This document shows, piece after piece, positions 36,074 to 47,951 of a stretch of DNA of 64,000 nucleotides; position 1 is the stretch's first letter, and each line of letters begins with the position of its first letter. The position numbers and the translations under genes are program-made. This DNA is from Actinomucor elegans. Taxonomy: Eukaryota > Mucoromycota > Mucoromycetes > Mucorales > Mucoraceae. Under the pieces are notes generated by a model. That model was given only the letters and a program-made list of their open reading frames with translations, searched no databases and was not told the origin of the DNA. Location of the stretch: assembly GCA_026027325.1 (NCBI GenBank), contig JAMSLZ010000003.1:1674001-1738000 (forward strand), read 5' to 3'.

Positions 36074-37382
36074 ATGAATGATCTTGATAGGTATTTCGTT
36101 TACAGTAAAATTCATTACTGTGCACTCGCTAATGATCAATATAAACTAGACAACTTGAGCAACTACGAAGAGGCGAGATCATTACAGAACAAGAAGTCAA
36201 AGAGTTATGCGCTAAAGCGAGAGAAATCCTGATTGAAGAAAGTAATGTTCAGCGAGTAGATGCTCCAGTTACTGTAAATATATTACTATTCAATGTAATG
36301 GTAACCTTGTTTTAATTTCGGCCTTTTTTCAATCTACAGATTTGCGGTGACATTCATGGTACTTGTGAAAAGGGAAACCACCCATCGAAGGGGATTATCC
36401 ATCTAAAATGTTTTACATAGGTCAATTCCACGATCTGAAAGAATTATTTCGAGTTGGAGGAGAATGTCCAGAGACAAACTACCTGTTTATGGGTAAAGTG
36501 CAGGGCATGACAAGTCTTGGGCGTTGATGATTAACCCAGTATATAGGTGATTTTGTTGACCGTGGTTACTATTCAGTTGAGACGTTTTTGTTATTATTAG
36601 CGCTCAAAGTAAGATACCCTGATAGAATTACACTGATTCGAGGAAACCATGAGAGTAGACAAATTACACAAGTATATGGTTTTTATGATGAATGTACACG
36701 TAAATATGGATCTGCCAATGTCTGGAGATACTGCTGCGAAATTTTTGATTACTTGAGCTTGAGTGCGATCATTGATGACCGAGTGTTTTGCGTACATGGT
36801 GGTTTATCACCTAGTATAAACAAGTTAGATCAGGTAAAATAGGCTGCATTTTATGAGCAGGTTCACAGGTTCTAACAGCATTCAAGATTCGAACAATTGA
36901 TAGAAAACAAGAGGTGCCCCATGATGGGGCCATGTGCGACTTACTTTGGTCAGATCCAGAAGGTAGAATAGTCATAGCTATCATGGCTATTGTTACTGAT
37001 ACGTTTATTTAGAAATCGATGGCTGGGGATATAGCCCAAGAGGTGCTGGGTATCTATTTGGCGCAGATGTGGTTCAAAGAGTGAGTTTATTGGCGTTTTG
37101 TAGGTCAAGACTAATCATCTTTGCTAGTTCTTGTTCGAGAATGATCTCGATTTAATTGCCCGAGCACATCAATTGGTTATGGAAGGATATAAGCCCATGT
37201 TTGATGATAAGATTGTTACGGTATGGTCTGCACCCAACTACTGCTATCGATGTGGTAATGTAGCTGCGATATTGGAATTAGATGACTACCTGAAGAAGAG
37301 CTACAAGTTGTTTGAGGCAGCGCCTCAACAAGACTTTCGTGTTCCGCCTCAAAGGAAGTCTTTGCCAGATTACTTTCTCTAA
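36074..37382 (+). CDS. PPH3: Serine/threonine protein phosphatase PP4 catalytic subunit
   Basis: This is a PPP-family metallophosphatase of 305 aa. Eight exons (36074-36090, 36150-36273, 36340-36358, 36421-36492, 36547-36833, 36887-36962, 37013-37080, 37128-37382) join in exact frame; the third is only 19 nt. All metal-binding signatures are present: [20 protein letters not shown] and [19 protein letters not shown], with HGGLSPSI and [11 protein letters not shown]. The PP4 rather than PP2A/PP6 assignment rests on the N-terminal [11 protein letters not shown], the [10 protein letters not shown] segment and the end [13 protein letters not shown]...DYFL. PP4 acts in DNA-damage response and centrosome/growth control in fungi and animals; it works with regulatory subunits not seen here. 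The stop is 50 bp from the convergent Iml2-like gene. Confidence 0.95.
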
Positions 37383-37432
37383 AATATATATACTGCATTT
37401 TGTTTTCACTTCTACTCTTACATTAAATATTA

Positions 37433-39640
37433 TTAAGCTTTATTACAAGACTCGAGTAATAATTGGCATCTTAATTGCATTCGAGTTTCCCATTCTTTAT
37501 CTTGGGGATTTTGCAGGTAATAACTTTCAATACAATGGATCCAACCCTTGATGATTTCCCAGTTGGTATCGAGCATGTATTGTGTCACTGCTATTTCGTA
37601 CATGGCATATGGAACAACCCAGGCGGTTTTCTTTTTTTGTGGGCTGTCATTTTGTGGTATCAAAACCAAGTTAAAATATTCCATTGCCAGTTCGATGTTC
37701 TTGTCCGTATCACGATATATTACACCCATAATCAAACACAACATAGGGTCCTTGTATGTCTCCTGCTTCCATCGATGCAAGATCTGCTGTTTGATTTGTA
37801 CCATAACCTCTTCCTTCCAGTAACTAGTTCCGTTCCATAGATAGACCAGCTCCCATAATGGATTCGAAATGTAACATAAGGTTTCCTTTAGAGATATATC
37901 TTGTTGGGACATCTCTAACCAATATCTCACTTTTTGTTCTGCATAAAACTCGTTACTGGATATACGACCGCCCATTTTTCTCTTTTGATCCAGCATATTG
38001 ACAATCTGTCTTATTTCAAGCACTGCTTTGTCATACATGCCGTCAGCTATAATACAACACGTAGATACATAGTGATAGAATATACGAGACCAATTGCTCA
38101 TGCTTTCTAAGCAAAAAAAGGACTCAGAAGCCTCGGCATAGTTACCAGAATAGATGTGAACCCTATTTGCCATACGTTAGATATGTTTTACAGACGCAAG
38201 CTTGGATATTGTCTCGTACCAGCCTAGTTCATAGATAGCAAAGGATCGAAACTGCGTAAACTCGGTTATGGAAGAGTTTCTGAAATAATCTTTCTCCGTG
38301 TCTCCAGGAGCATCTTGCATTTCTGGAGCCTTTTCATCGATCCTGAGGATAGGAATCTTTGCTTTTTTGATAGTGATGATGCTTTGATCCAGTTGTCCTT
38401 CTAACCGCTTGAATTTACCTTCTATAAACTGCCAGGCGCGTCCACTGGGATACTGTAACTTCATGTGTGTAAGTATTGATTTGGCGTCTTTGAACAGAAA
38501 GAATCGATTAATCTGTGGTTTGATATAGATAGATACGTTGGTATAAAACGATAACAAGACAGCCGCGCTCAGGGATGAATACATTGTTCGACTCTTGTAA
38601 GATTTTTGTAGTAGGTAGATTGCTGTTGTTCTTGATGAATGGAATCCTAAGCTATTGAGTACTTTTCCAACTACAATTGACATACGTTTAGACGTAGAGA
38701 ATGGTACCACGTAATAGACGAGTTACCTTTGGCTGGAAGCAAAGAGAATATGATATTAAATAAGCCGATACCAAAAAACACGCCATATTTGATTGTATCA
38801 TGAAAGTATTCCGTGTTTTCTTCCGTACACATCCCACCATTATAAGATAAGGTTCGCCTAGCGGATAATCTACATCTTGGCTGATTTGGCTGTCGGATCA
38901 CTGTAACTTCGTACTCGGTAATTGATACACCAAAAATTGTTTCAAACATGCGCTCATACATCTTGTATGCTTTGCGCAAATCATACGCTGCCTTCATATG
39001 ATCTATCCAGCTATCCCTCAAGAACTGTAGCGTAGCAGACATCAATGTACAGTTCGCCAACAATAGTTCAAAGTGGTGCTCCAAATCTGCTTGATCGTCT
39101 AATATAAACGATCGCGGAGGGTAAGAATCAAAGCTTGAAATGTCAAAAGGTACTGAACAAGAAGACGGTAGAGATGCTTTTTCGGTCAATGTAGAACTAG
39201 TATGCATCGTAGATTTTCGCTTCTTTTTTGTACTATGAATGACACGCTTCAAGATGGATTCAACATGTAAGATAGCTTCAGAAGCTTCGTCCATTTTGAC
39301 TTTCTCCATGGCCAACATCGCTTTTGTATACATAAGGAGAGCATAACCAAATGCATGAAAAGGCGATATATAATGACAATTTGTTTGTTTTTTAGCTGTG
39401 AAAATGTCTTCTGCATCAATGATTCGATCATCTAATAAGGCGTCCTAGAACGTTTTGGTTAGTTATTTGCATCAACAAAAAAAAAAAAAAAAAAAAAGTA
39501 TTCCGCGTCCAACATACAAAACCTATCTGAATGTCTTGAAGCCATAGTCCCACAAGTTTTGGCGTGATATGATCATTGTTATATTGAGAAAACAGAGATT
39601 TTAAGGTAGAAGAGGTTAACTTGGATATATGTCGAAACAT
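37433..39640 (-). CDS. IML2: Iml2/TTC39-family protein (DUF3808)
   Basis: This 673-aa protein comes from four exons: 39640-39518, 39444-38727, 38670-38220 and 38162-37433. The last junction restores AIYELGWVHIYSGNYAEAS, removing a stretch with an in-frame TAA. The family (yeast Iml2, animal TTC39) has TPR-like helical repeats and an N-terminal domain with long helices. Diagnostic segments are CTLMSATLQFLRDSW, KAAYDLRKAYKMYE, GVFFGIGLFNIIFSLLP, VGKVLNSLGFHSSR and SNWSRIFYHYVSTCC. Yeast Iml2 is linked to lipid-droplet-dependent clearance of inclusion bodies; the same role here is inference. There is a variable Ser/Lys-rich insert near residues 100-135. The 3' end lies 50 bp from the convergent phosphatase gene. 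Confidence 0.88.
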
Positions 39641-40059
39641 CTTAAAGAAAGGTAAAGGGAAAAAAAAAAAGAAAGAAAGATCAATTCATCCAAAAAATAG
39701 GAAGCATGAGCCCATTGTCTATTAAGGAGTATATATATATCGCAGTTATAGGGAAACCAGAGTATAGGTACAGTAGTAAACGTATATAAATAATGGCTAC
39801 TGCAATACTCACTTGAAAAATTACTGTAGTATTTATTTATTTAGCAGTAGTGGTAGTAATGGTGGTAATAAACTATACAAAGACGCGTAAGATGTAGACT
39901 AAAACGATTGGTAGTACTAGTATAGTGTGTTTGCAGGTAAGTGTAAGCTATGATTTATAGTATAATAGGTATTAGTGTTATTACGAGAGTGGTAGTGGCG
40001 GTGCTGATGCTGATGGTTATTATACAAAAAGAAGCATAGTGTATTGTTTATATTGTATG
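39641..40059. other. Short intergenic region
   Basis: About 420 bp between two minus-strand genes: the 5' side of the Iml2-like gene and the 3' side of the RhoGEF. It has A-rich and GGTAGT-like simple sequence; no gene was seen. Confidence 0.5.
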
Positions 40060-43000
40060 TTAATTAGTTGTAGTGGTTATATTGCTTGCAGTATTATTAT
40101 TGTTATTATTCATTTTCAAGAAACTGGAAGGCTTTATCATGCTGAGCCTATGCCTCCATTTGCCGCTGTCGTTCTTTGGTCTTGGTAAATTCAAAGGCGC
40201 AGGCGTAGAAGCGTAAGCAAATGCTGAAATGCTCTTGGCACCTACATCAGTCGCGTCGGCAGCATTGTTAGTATCGGTAGTACGGTTGACTGGAGCCACT
40301 TTGATTAATAACTCCTCATTGCATTGCTGCTGGCTGGTGATAGACATCGATGGCCGATCATTTACTTGTAGTTGGACTAACTCCTCGTGCCTTTTCCACT
40401 TGATCTTGGTTCTCTTGCTATCTACTGACGCCGCTTTTTTAACCTGAAAAACTTGTTAATAGGGGTAAAACACCTGTTAACGTGTTGAATTACCTCTTCA
40501 AATTCTTCAAATGAAGAATCAATGCTAGACGATGAAGGTGACTTGTGATGCAAACTAGCTATACGTCGTAGTACTTTACCAACAAAGATCTGTTTTCTAC
40601 TGGAGTTTCTTTCCAGCTTACTTGGTTGCTGTAAGTTACTGCTCGTGAAGCTATACTCGCTATCAAAAGAATGCGGTGATTCCGACGTGCAACCTCGACT
40701 TTGAGATATACGTCGTAGTAACTGACTTGACTGTGAAGGTCTTCTGGATGAAACATTGGCAGTTTTGTCAAACCGAGTACCAATAGGAGTGAACACGCGA
40801 TCAATTGAACTGGAACACGAGCTGGTATTGGATTGTAGATCATACTCGGAATGATGTTGCTGTTGCTGCAGGCGAACATTGTACTGCTTTGATTCACTTG
40901 AACGTTTGGGGATAATGATAGAAAAACTAGATGCTGAGGATCGAATAAACGAGTTGGATTTGCGTTTCTTGAGAGGATCGTTATTGCTAGTGTTCCCACC
41001 ACCACTGCCAGCAGCCCCGCTACTAACACCGGCTAAATTGAACATGGTGCTTGAAGAACTGGTCAACGTTTCTACAGATTGATAATAACCCACTTGGTCT
41101 CGGTCTCTCATATGCCATGCTCTCGAAGATAAATATTCCTGTGTACATACATCGCGCAATTTGTGATCCACTGCAACTCGCAAAGCATTTTGGTGATTGT
41201 TTTTGAACTGCAGTGACATTTTCCCAATCATATTACTGGTATTGTTGGCTGCAGACAGTAAATCAAGCGAACTTGGCCGACGCTTTGATCCAAACGAATC
41301 CAGCCTGATATACATTTCCGAATTGTTTCTAGTCTTTAAACTAGAATAATCAGCAGAGTATCGTTTTTTTAAAGTAACACTTGTTGATTCTTTGGGCAAA
41401 GGATGCTGTTGTAAGTTTATCTTCATGATATCCTCAAATTGGATGCTTGTTGAAGCGGACCTTCTCAGTAATTTTCTTTCCGGAGGGGTCAAGGTTTGTT
41501 GTTGTCGATGAATATCTGTTTCAGCTCCATTGTTCAGATTTCCGGCAAGTGTCATATCCAGTATATTGGTAAACGAACGTGAAAGACGGATACTTTGAGG
41601 TGATCGTTTGCTGGTAATACCAGGAAGTGAAGACACGATATAATCTTGTGCTGAAAGGTTCTCGTCTGAAGCTTCAATTTTAGCTGTTACGATTGCTTCC
41701 TGTACTTTCTTGACCCACAGCTGTTTCTCTTGTGAACAACTAGCGCTGAAAGCAAAAGTATGTTTCTTGCAGCGTATAACAAATGAATGTTCTCTTTGAC
41801 CTACACCATAAAGATAATAAGAAATCAAACTGATACGATCTTGTTCATTATACCTTCAATGTCAGAAAGATCTTCAAAATCAGCCATTCGGAGAGGAAAC
41901 CAGTGTTTGGGTTCATAACTCGTTGCTTTCTTGGGTCGTACCATAATAATATATGTTGCAAATACAAAGCATCCCAAATATCTAGGCTTTGAAACGCTTT
42001 GCCCCAGAGCAGAGTATGTTACTTCAACAGCACCAGCAATAAGTAAACTACCTAATTGAGCAACATGTCGTTTACTGATCCTCCAGTCGCCTTCTAAACG
42101 ATCAATGAAACGATCTGTACGTTCCTTCATTTCTCTTTGAAATTTGCGTTCATCAATCTCTGTCACTATATTTTGCATCTCGTTTAGAACGACGCTCCAT
42201 AGGTCATGCTCTGCTGTGTCTAGTGCAGTATATCGTATAATTTCTTTTATCAGTAATTGGTATCGACATATTCTTTGAACTGGCTATGGTAAGTAATAAT
42301 TAGATGGCTGTTTTTTTGGGGGGAAGGTCAAGTCAAAAGATACAAACTTTGATGAGATAATCTTCGAAATACAGCTTCTTTGATTGCTGTTGTGATTCGG
42401 TTAGTAAGATGTGATTCAAATTGAGCGGTATAGAGTAAGAGTCCAGTATAGCACAATCTTTAAGAAAGCAAGTCCATTCGGGTTTATCTCGATATTCGGA
42501 AGTTAGAGTCCATGCTTCAGCATGCAGATCACAGTAATGGGTATAAAGCGAAAACTGCTTAATCTAATACCGAAGCCACATCAATAACAATTCTGCAGGC
42601 GGGCTCGTCATTGTACTACGCGTTAATCTTACCTGATCAAGAAAGGCTTTGGCTATGGAGGCTGGCGAAGATGCATCATGGAAGACAAGAAACTGTTTAT
42701 GAAATGCTAGAATATCGGGTGAGTTCCGTATGATAGTTGATTTGTGCTTTGGTAAAATCCAAGATTGACGGGAGAGTACCTCTAAACAAACCTATTTTTT
42801 TTTTTTTATGTGCATTAGTTTCAAAATACAAGAATCTAGTATCACTGTACCTCGACCAAATAACTGAGATCTTGAACATAGTCGCGTTCAGTTTGTAAAA
42901 GCTCTTCTATAGCATGAAGTTTCTTTTTCCGCAGTTTTTCAATGTCTGGAGTAGTGTTTTCTTCTTCTCGAAGCACCTTTGGATCAATTGGCGTTGTGCA

Positions 43001-43213
43001 TCCAGTAGATGGCAAAGACAGCTCTTCTTGAAGTTTTTGCCGTTCGTCGATGGATGATATACAGCTACAGCAAGAACATATTGAATCTGTATTAGTTACT
43101 TGATTTGGTATCCAAGATTGATGCTGCTGTTCTTGTTGGCAATGACGATGTTGAGGAAAACAGCAACAACAGCAATTACAGCTGCAGTACTCAGTGTCAT
43201 GCAAAGATTTCAT
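40060..43213 (-). CDS. Rho guanine-nucleotide exchange factor (DH-PH)
   Basis: This 952-aa protein comes from six exons: 43213-42851, 42791-42633, 42563-42348, 42283-41854, 41800-40494 and 40443-40060. Total length is a multiple of three and phases agree. The N-terminal ~65 residues hold a Cys-rich patch (CSCNCCCCCF). The DH domain runs from about residue 90 (KKLHAIEELLQTERDYV) to 280 and includes LPKHKSTIIRNSPDILAF and KPVQRICRYQLLIKEI, the most conserved DH helix. A PH domain follows at about 315-425. The remaining ~520 residues are Ser/Asn/Gln-rich and probably disordered, with many basic-Ser patches that could be phosphorylated. It should activate a Rho/Cdc42-type GTPase in polarity or wall growth; the target GTPase is not readable. 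A further 5' exon at 43544-43449 is possible but would need an unusually long intron. Confidence 0.88.
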
Positions 43214-46200
43214 ATAAACTGTAACTATTTACACTGCTTAATCTCTATGAACAAGATGGATTATAAAAAAAGAAGAACAAGAGAGGGAAAAGCGGGTTAT
43301 AGAACTAGGTTTATAAGGAGATTGGCCAAATAAACATACAAAATAACTTATATGCAGTCAAGCTGAAAGAGAAAGATACACAACACTTTGAGAAAGAAAG
43401 AAGATACAATTGGAAAAGGGAAGAATACACAAATAAATACGTTTTACAGCCCCTAACTCCCCTCATTCCTCCCTTTAGGTCGTATATCTCCATCACACGG
43501 TCCCAATTTAGCTTGGCTATTGGTTCAAAAGCACATTGTTTCATCGTTCATCGAGTATATATTCCTCCGTCTATTATTTTCATTCCTCTAAGCATACTGT
43601 AGTTTGACGTATTTTTCATGTCCTGTGCTATCGTTAAAATGCTGCTGATCATTTATATCCTCAATAAAGGATACTAAAGAAATATAGATTATATATGTAC
43701 ATCTCGCACGTCGGTTTTCTAATTTATATCATGTATAGATATGTAGCGTTTGCAGAGTGCTTATATTATAATGTCCCATTGTACTGAAGTTACCAAGGGA
43801 GAATGAAAGGAGATTTTACTGCCAGTTGCATCGGCAAAACAGTGCAGCCGAGCCCGCGTAATGTAAAACAGTGGTCTTGTGGTTGAAATGCGTTTTGACG
43901 TTGCTGTGATACATGAGCCGATAAGCTCAGTTCAAGCACAAGATCTACTTGTACTGCAATCATTTATTTGTATTAAATAGTCCTAAACAGCACCTGATTC
44001 CGCATAGCATAATGAACTAAAATATTGCGACGATCATCAAAACAATTCAGCAACTTATGGTCAAAAGACTAACTTCAATTAGTTTCAAGAAACTATAGAT
44101 TGATCTACAAAAACCAAAAAGCCCTTTTATTGGAAATACCCGAACAAGAACAGTGCATTCAATGGTATTAAAAAAAAAGGGTTGATCTTGATGATACTAT
44201 CCTGACTTTCAAAAGCCTTTTTGATTTACATTAATCTATCAAAAGATGTGTCCTCTTGTTCCTGAATCAAGCCACTGCACACCATTAACAGGAATTCATC
44301 ATATCAGGTCCTTTTAATAACCGCTTTTTTTACATCCAACTTGGTGTAATGAAGGTTTCAGTTCATCATCAGTGCCTATATATATATATATACTTCGTCA
44401 GGGTACCTGAAGGTTTAGAAAGGTCAAGTTGTATCAAAGTAAAGCCTCTGATATATGCTCTTCTTGATTTTATAGAGCTCAGCCACGTTTTGTTATATAA
44501 AAAAAAAATCAGAAAACATATCAGTTTATTTTCTGAATATCAAGGAACATAGTTTAATTATAAACTATCCCTTTAAAGTGTATTTATTAACGTTAAAAAA
44601 TTATCCAAATGAATATTGTATCTTCTCTATGCCATTAATCAAACTCTATTGGCTGGCTGCTATTCAATTAATTTAATCATCAGTCACCGAATGGCCTTTC
44701 GTTATGCCTAGGAATTTGATCTCATTTTTTTATGACAAAAGATTATCAATTCATGCAAAACACGTTCTAGAAAAATAAATGTAAAGTTAAAAGATACGTC
44801 GAATGACGCAAATATCATTTGATATATTGGTTAGTAGATCGAATTATCGCTAAAATAGTAATTTTTGCATCCTTTGGACATACACCCATAACACAAGTAT
44901 TTTACGTATACTAATAATTTTTTTTAAAAAATACATGCTATTCACTATACTGAATAAGTGCTATTAATTGATTATTTCTCATAAATTTAGTCTTAATTCT
45001 TCTTAGAAAAAATCAAAGCTTAAAATTTGGGCCAAAGGACATACCTTTGGGATTTTTTTCTGACACTATCCAACGCGAACACGACTAGATCTCCCAAAGC
45101 AGTTATGACTTAATGTCGCATCTGATGTCTAGTAGATGTTCAAAATAAAGCACTGCATCTACTAGATCTATTATTCGTCTGAAATAAAATGAGTATATCC
45201 CATTGGATTTGCGCTAAAAATTATAACCACTCATGTAAACTAGTAGACCTGATGATCTATACATTCCTTAACTGTATTCACTTTAATGTAACTTCTGTTA
45301 AGTATTTTATACTCAGAATAAATTCCTGTATCTATTAGAGTCATGGTCTAGTAACCATACTTTACAGTTATAAATCAGTATCAGTGAATTGCTATGTAGT
45401 GATGCATGTGCCTTAAATGCAGACATGTGAGTGATTGTGGTTAATTGAAGAACAAAAAATGTCTCGTACTATTCTTAAGTACTTCTTCATTTGTTTGAGG
45501 AACGTTTTAAAGCCACCAAGACCTAAGGTAACATCTAAAAGTGGTAGAAAATAGTAGGATGATAACAATGCATATAATATAGTATCAACTACTGGCAAGA
45601 TAACTCTGCCATTATATTTCTGCTGAGAAAAAGCCTTCGGTGAATAAAGAAACTCGATGAAGGCTTGGAGTACTAATTTGATGGAGCATTTTACCAAGGT
45701 CGACAAGGAGATCTAAAGATGAGTATACGTTTCATATATGAAATATATGTAGTTTACCATCAAAAAATAACGTTATATATTCATTATATTTTAGCTAAAT
45801 AAAAATTCTACTAGATACAATCGCTTTTTACTGAATATAAGCTACTGGTCAAATGTGACATTTGACTGAGGTTAGTTGGATGGATTTACTAATTTCGTAA
45901 ACTAGATGAAAATCGGAAAACCTACGAAAAACCTCCTGAGGGTCTTATCTTTAAGGTCCAATCCTTTGGGGTTTTACAACTTTTTTTTTAATAATCAATA
46001 TCAAATTTAAGAAGCATAGCTAATTGATTCTACAGATTGAATGTAAGAACGAATATATGTATTCAAATTTTTACTATATTTTTGGTCCTTAAAACAAATG
46101 TGTTATAGTCGTTTTTCAAAAAATGACATTTTGTCGAGGTGGTCTATACAGGATACTATTTTACACCAACCAGTGTACAGTCTTTTTCTTTACAATTTGG

Positions 46201-46781
46201 TTGAAGTATTTTTGTTACATAAAAGCAATGTCCAAAAAATAGTTTGGGTTTTTTGAGCAATCCCAGAAGACAATATTGCTAGATCACCGATGACTAATAA
46301 ATATTCGAATAACCAGTATAGTAATAATATTAGTAATATTATGCCTTATGTATGATATTTTTGATAGCATATGGCATCCTACAAGTATAGTTTATGTTAA
46401 AACTGAGCTACTTGACTTTCAATTCGGTGGTGTTTTTTCTGTATAAAATCTTGCTGATTATTGTAAAAGTACAGCATATATTAAAGGAAATTGAGTGGCT
46501 TTAAAGTAAATCTAAAATTCCATTTGGTATGTAAATGAGCTTTCTATAACACTGCCAACATCCCTTGTGCGTATTAACGCTTTTATTATTCAACAATCAG
46601 GTGAAAGAAAGAGAAACTCATAACTAATTATGCGATTATGCTCATACCATACATATAAGCAATGTTACGTAGATCAGCGAGGAACATAGGAAAAGCTTCG
46701 AAATCCAAAGCGTATACAAAAAAAAGTATGTTCTTTCAGATAAATAGTTTTTCTAATTAAAAATCTCGTATGTACAGGTTT
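43214..46781. other. Intergenic region with dispersed repeat copies
   Basis: This is 3.6 kb of AT-rich DNA. It contains repeat-family copies at 45119-45172, about 45309-45345 and 45805-45871, and a related block near 46118-46142. Frames such as 45706-45413 (-) have no recognisable domain. No gene was seen. Confidence 0.5.
45119..45871. repeat. Dispersed ~60-bp repeat copies
   Basis: At 45119-45172 the copy reads GTCGCATCTGATG followed by AAAGCACTGCATCTACTAGA. At 45805-45871 another reads CTACTAGATACAATC, then GAATATAAGCTACTGGTCAA and TGTGACATTTGACTGAG, the same block order as near 6.4 and 24.7 kb. Confidence 0.55.
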
Positions 46782-47115
46782 TTATTCTGTATTGTTCATA
46801 ATTTTCTTAAGCTCTTGGAACATTGAATCAAAGTTTCTTGACACCTTTTCAAACTCTTGCATTCGCTTCTTCTCTGCTTCCTCCCATTTTCTATTTTCTT
46901 CATCTCTTCGTCTCTCTTTTTCGGCCCACTGTCTTTCTTTCTCTGCCAGTTTTCTCTCTTCTTCTGTCCATACGCTTTCAATTCGCAGTATTCGATCTTC
47001 CATTAATGCATTATCATTTTTCCTTGATGCTGGTTTCTCTTTTTTTTTGGTTAAGCATCTCGTGAAAAAGGGTGTCAATAGTTTCCTTCAAATAATCATT
47101 CCATCTAGAATGCAT
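46782..47115 (-). pseudogene. Small coiled-coil protein gene interrupted by a homopolymer frameshift
   Basis: From the ATG at 47115 the frame reads MHSRWNDYLKETIDTLFHEM and LNQKK. It then hits a run of ten A (coding sense) near 47040-47049 and falls into a frame that soon stops. Moving one frame gives a continuous, strongly helical Glu/Arg/Lys-rich coiled coil (EERKLAEKERQWAEKERRRD ... ELKKIMNNTE) to a stop at 46782. Together the two parts would make about 110 aa. I do not recognise the function; short coiled-coil proteins of this style look like those next to DNA-binding factors, but that is speculative. It may be a real frameshift, a sequencing error in the A10 run, or a gene whose start lies inside the second frame. 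The neighbouring sequence gives no help. Confidence 0.5.
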
Positions 47116-47951
47116 GGTAGATCATTAGCGTAACTATAACTGTCTTTATGAACCGAAAGCTCCTTACAGCGACGTTTCTGATTTTGTTGGCATTTTACTT
47201 TATTAATTTTTAAAAGAAAAGGCTCTAAAAATGTGGGCTATTTATCCAGGTTTGCGCTGTATGAGTCTATGACCACTGTTATATTGTGATATGTTAGGTA
47301 TTGATAACAAGAACTGCTTTTTCATTGTTTGTTGAAAAAAAAGTTGATAATTTAAGAGGGCTCTCTCAGCACCTACTAAAACCCAACAAACACATTTATT
47401 TAGTTCAAAGTCCATTGTTCTGGAGTATATTTAACAATGGTAGTGGTCGCTGCAGGTGTTATAATCATAAATGAGCCACGCTTTCTGCTAAATATCTTTC
47501 TGATGATATACAATTAATAAGAACGATGCCAATAGTATCCTTTCAGCAGTTCATTAACATAATACTAGCTCGTTTCAGTTTGTAATGGTTCTAAAAAGTA
47601 TATATCTGAATAATAACTCAGTGATACAATATCAATTTAGATCATTGTCGCCTATAAAAATATCTAGGCAACGCTGATATAGTATATCCTAGACCTTCAA
47701 CTGAAAAGTGAGGATCATAGGATAAATCGTTGTGTCTTTGGTACAAAGAATCATATAGAACAGAGATCTTTTCGGTTAGAGCATTATTCTTAGATAACTC
47801 TTGGTAACTCATACAACTAAATAACAAAAGCAGCAAATAATTTCATGTCAAAGGCTTTAGATAGCACGTGTTTATTACATTAGCAAAGTGTAAAATGTAA
47901 TACATCGGCTTGATAAGATGAATAACAAAGCTTAGATTAGCAAATCTCATT
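47116..47951. other. Intergenic region
   Basis: Between the coiled-coil fragment and the 3' end of the amino-acid transporter gene. A 64-codon frame on the minus strand (47836-47642) has no recognisable domain; nothing else is visible. Confidence 0.45.

Noticed and set aside
36834..36886. A six-residue insertion (VLTAFK) before IRTIDRKQ in the PP4 subunit.
   Set aside because: Using the AG at 36885-36886 as acceptor gives LDQ joined directly to IRTIDRKQ, as in other PP4 subunits.
38163..38219. In-frame TAA in the Iml2-like gene (near 38177).
   Set aside because: An intron from 38219 to 38163 removes it and restores GWVHIYSGNY.
43311..43544. Minus-strand frame starting MKQCAFEPIAKLNWD as an upstream exon of the RhoGEF.
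   Set aside because: It would need an intron of over 200 nt in a gene where other introns are about 50-65 nt; the ATG at 43213 is sufficient.
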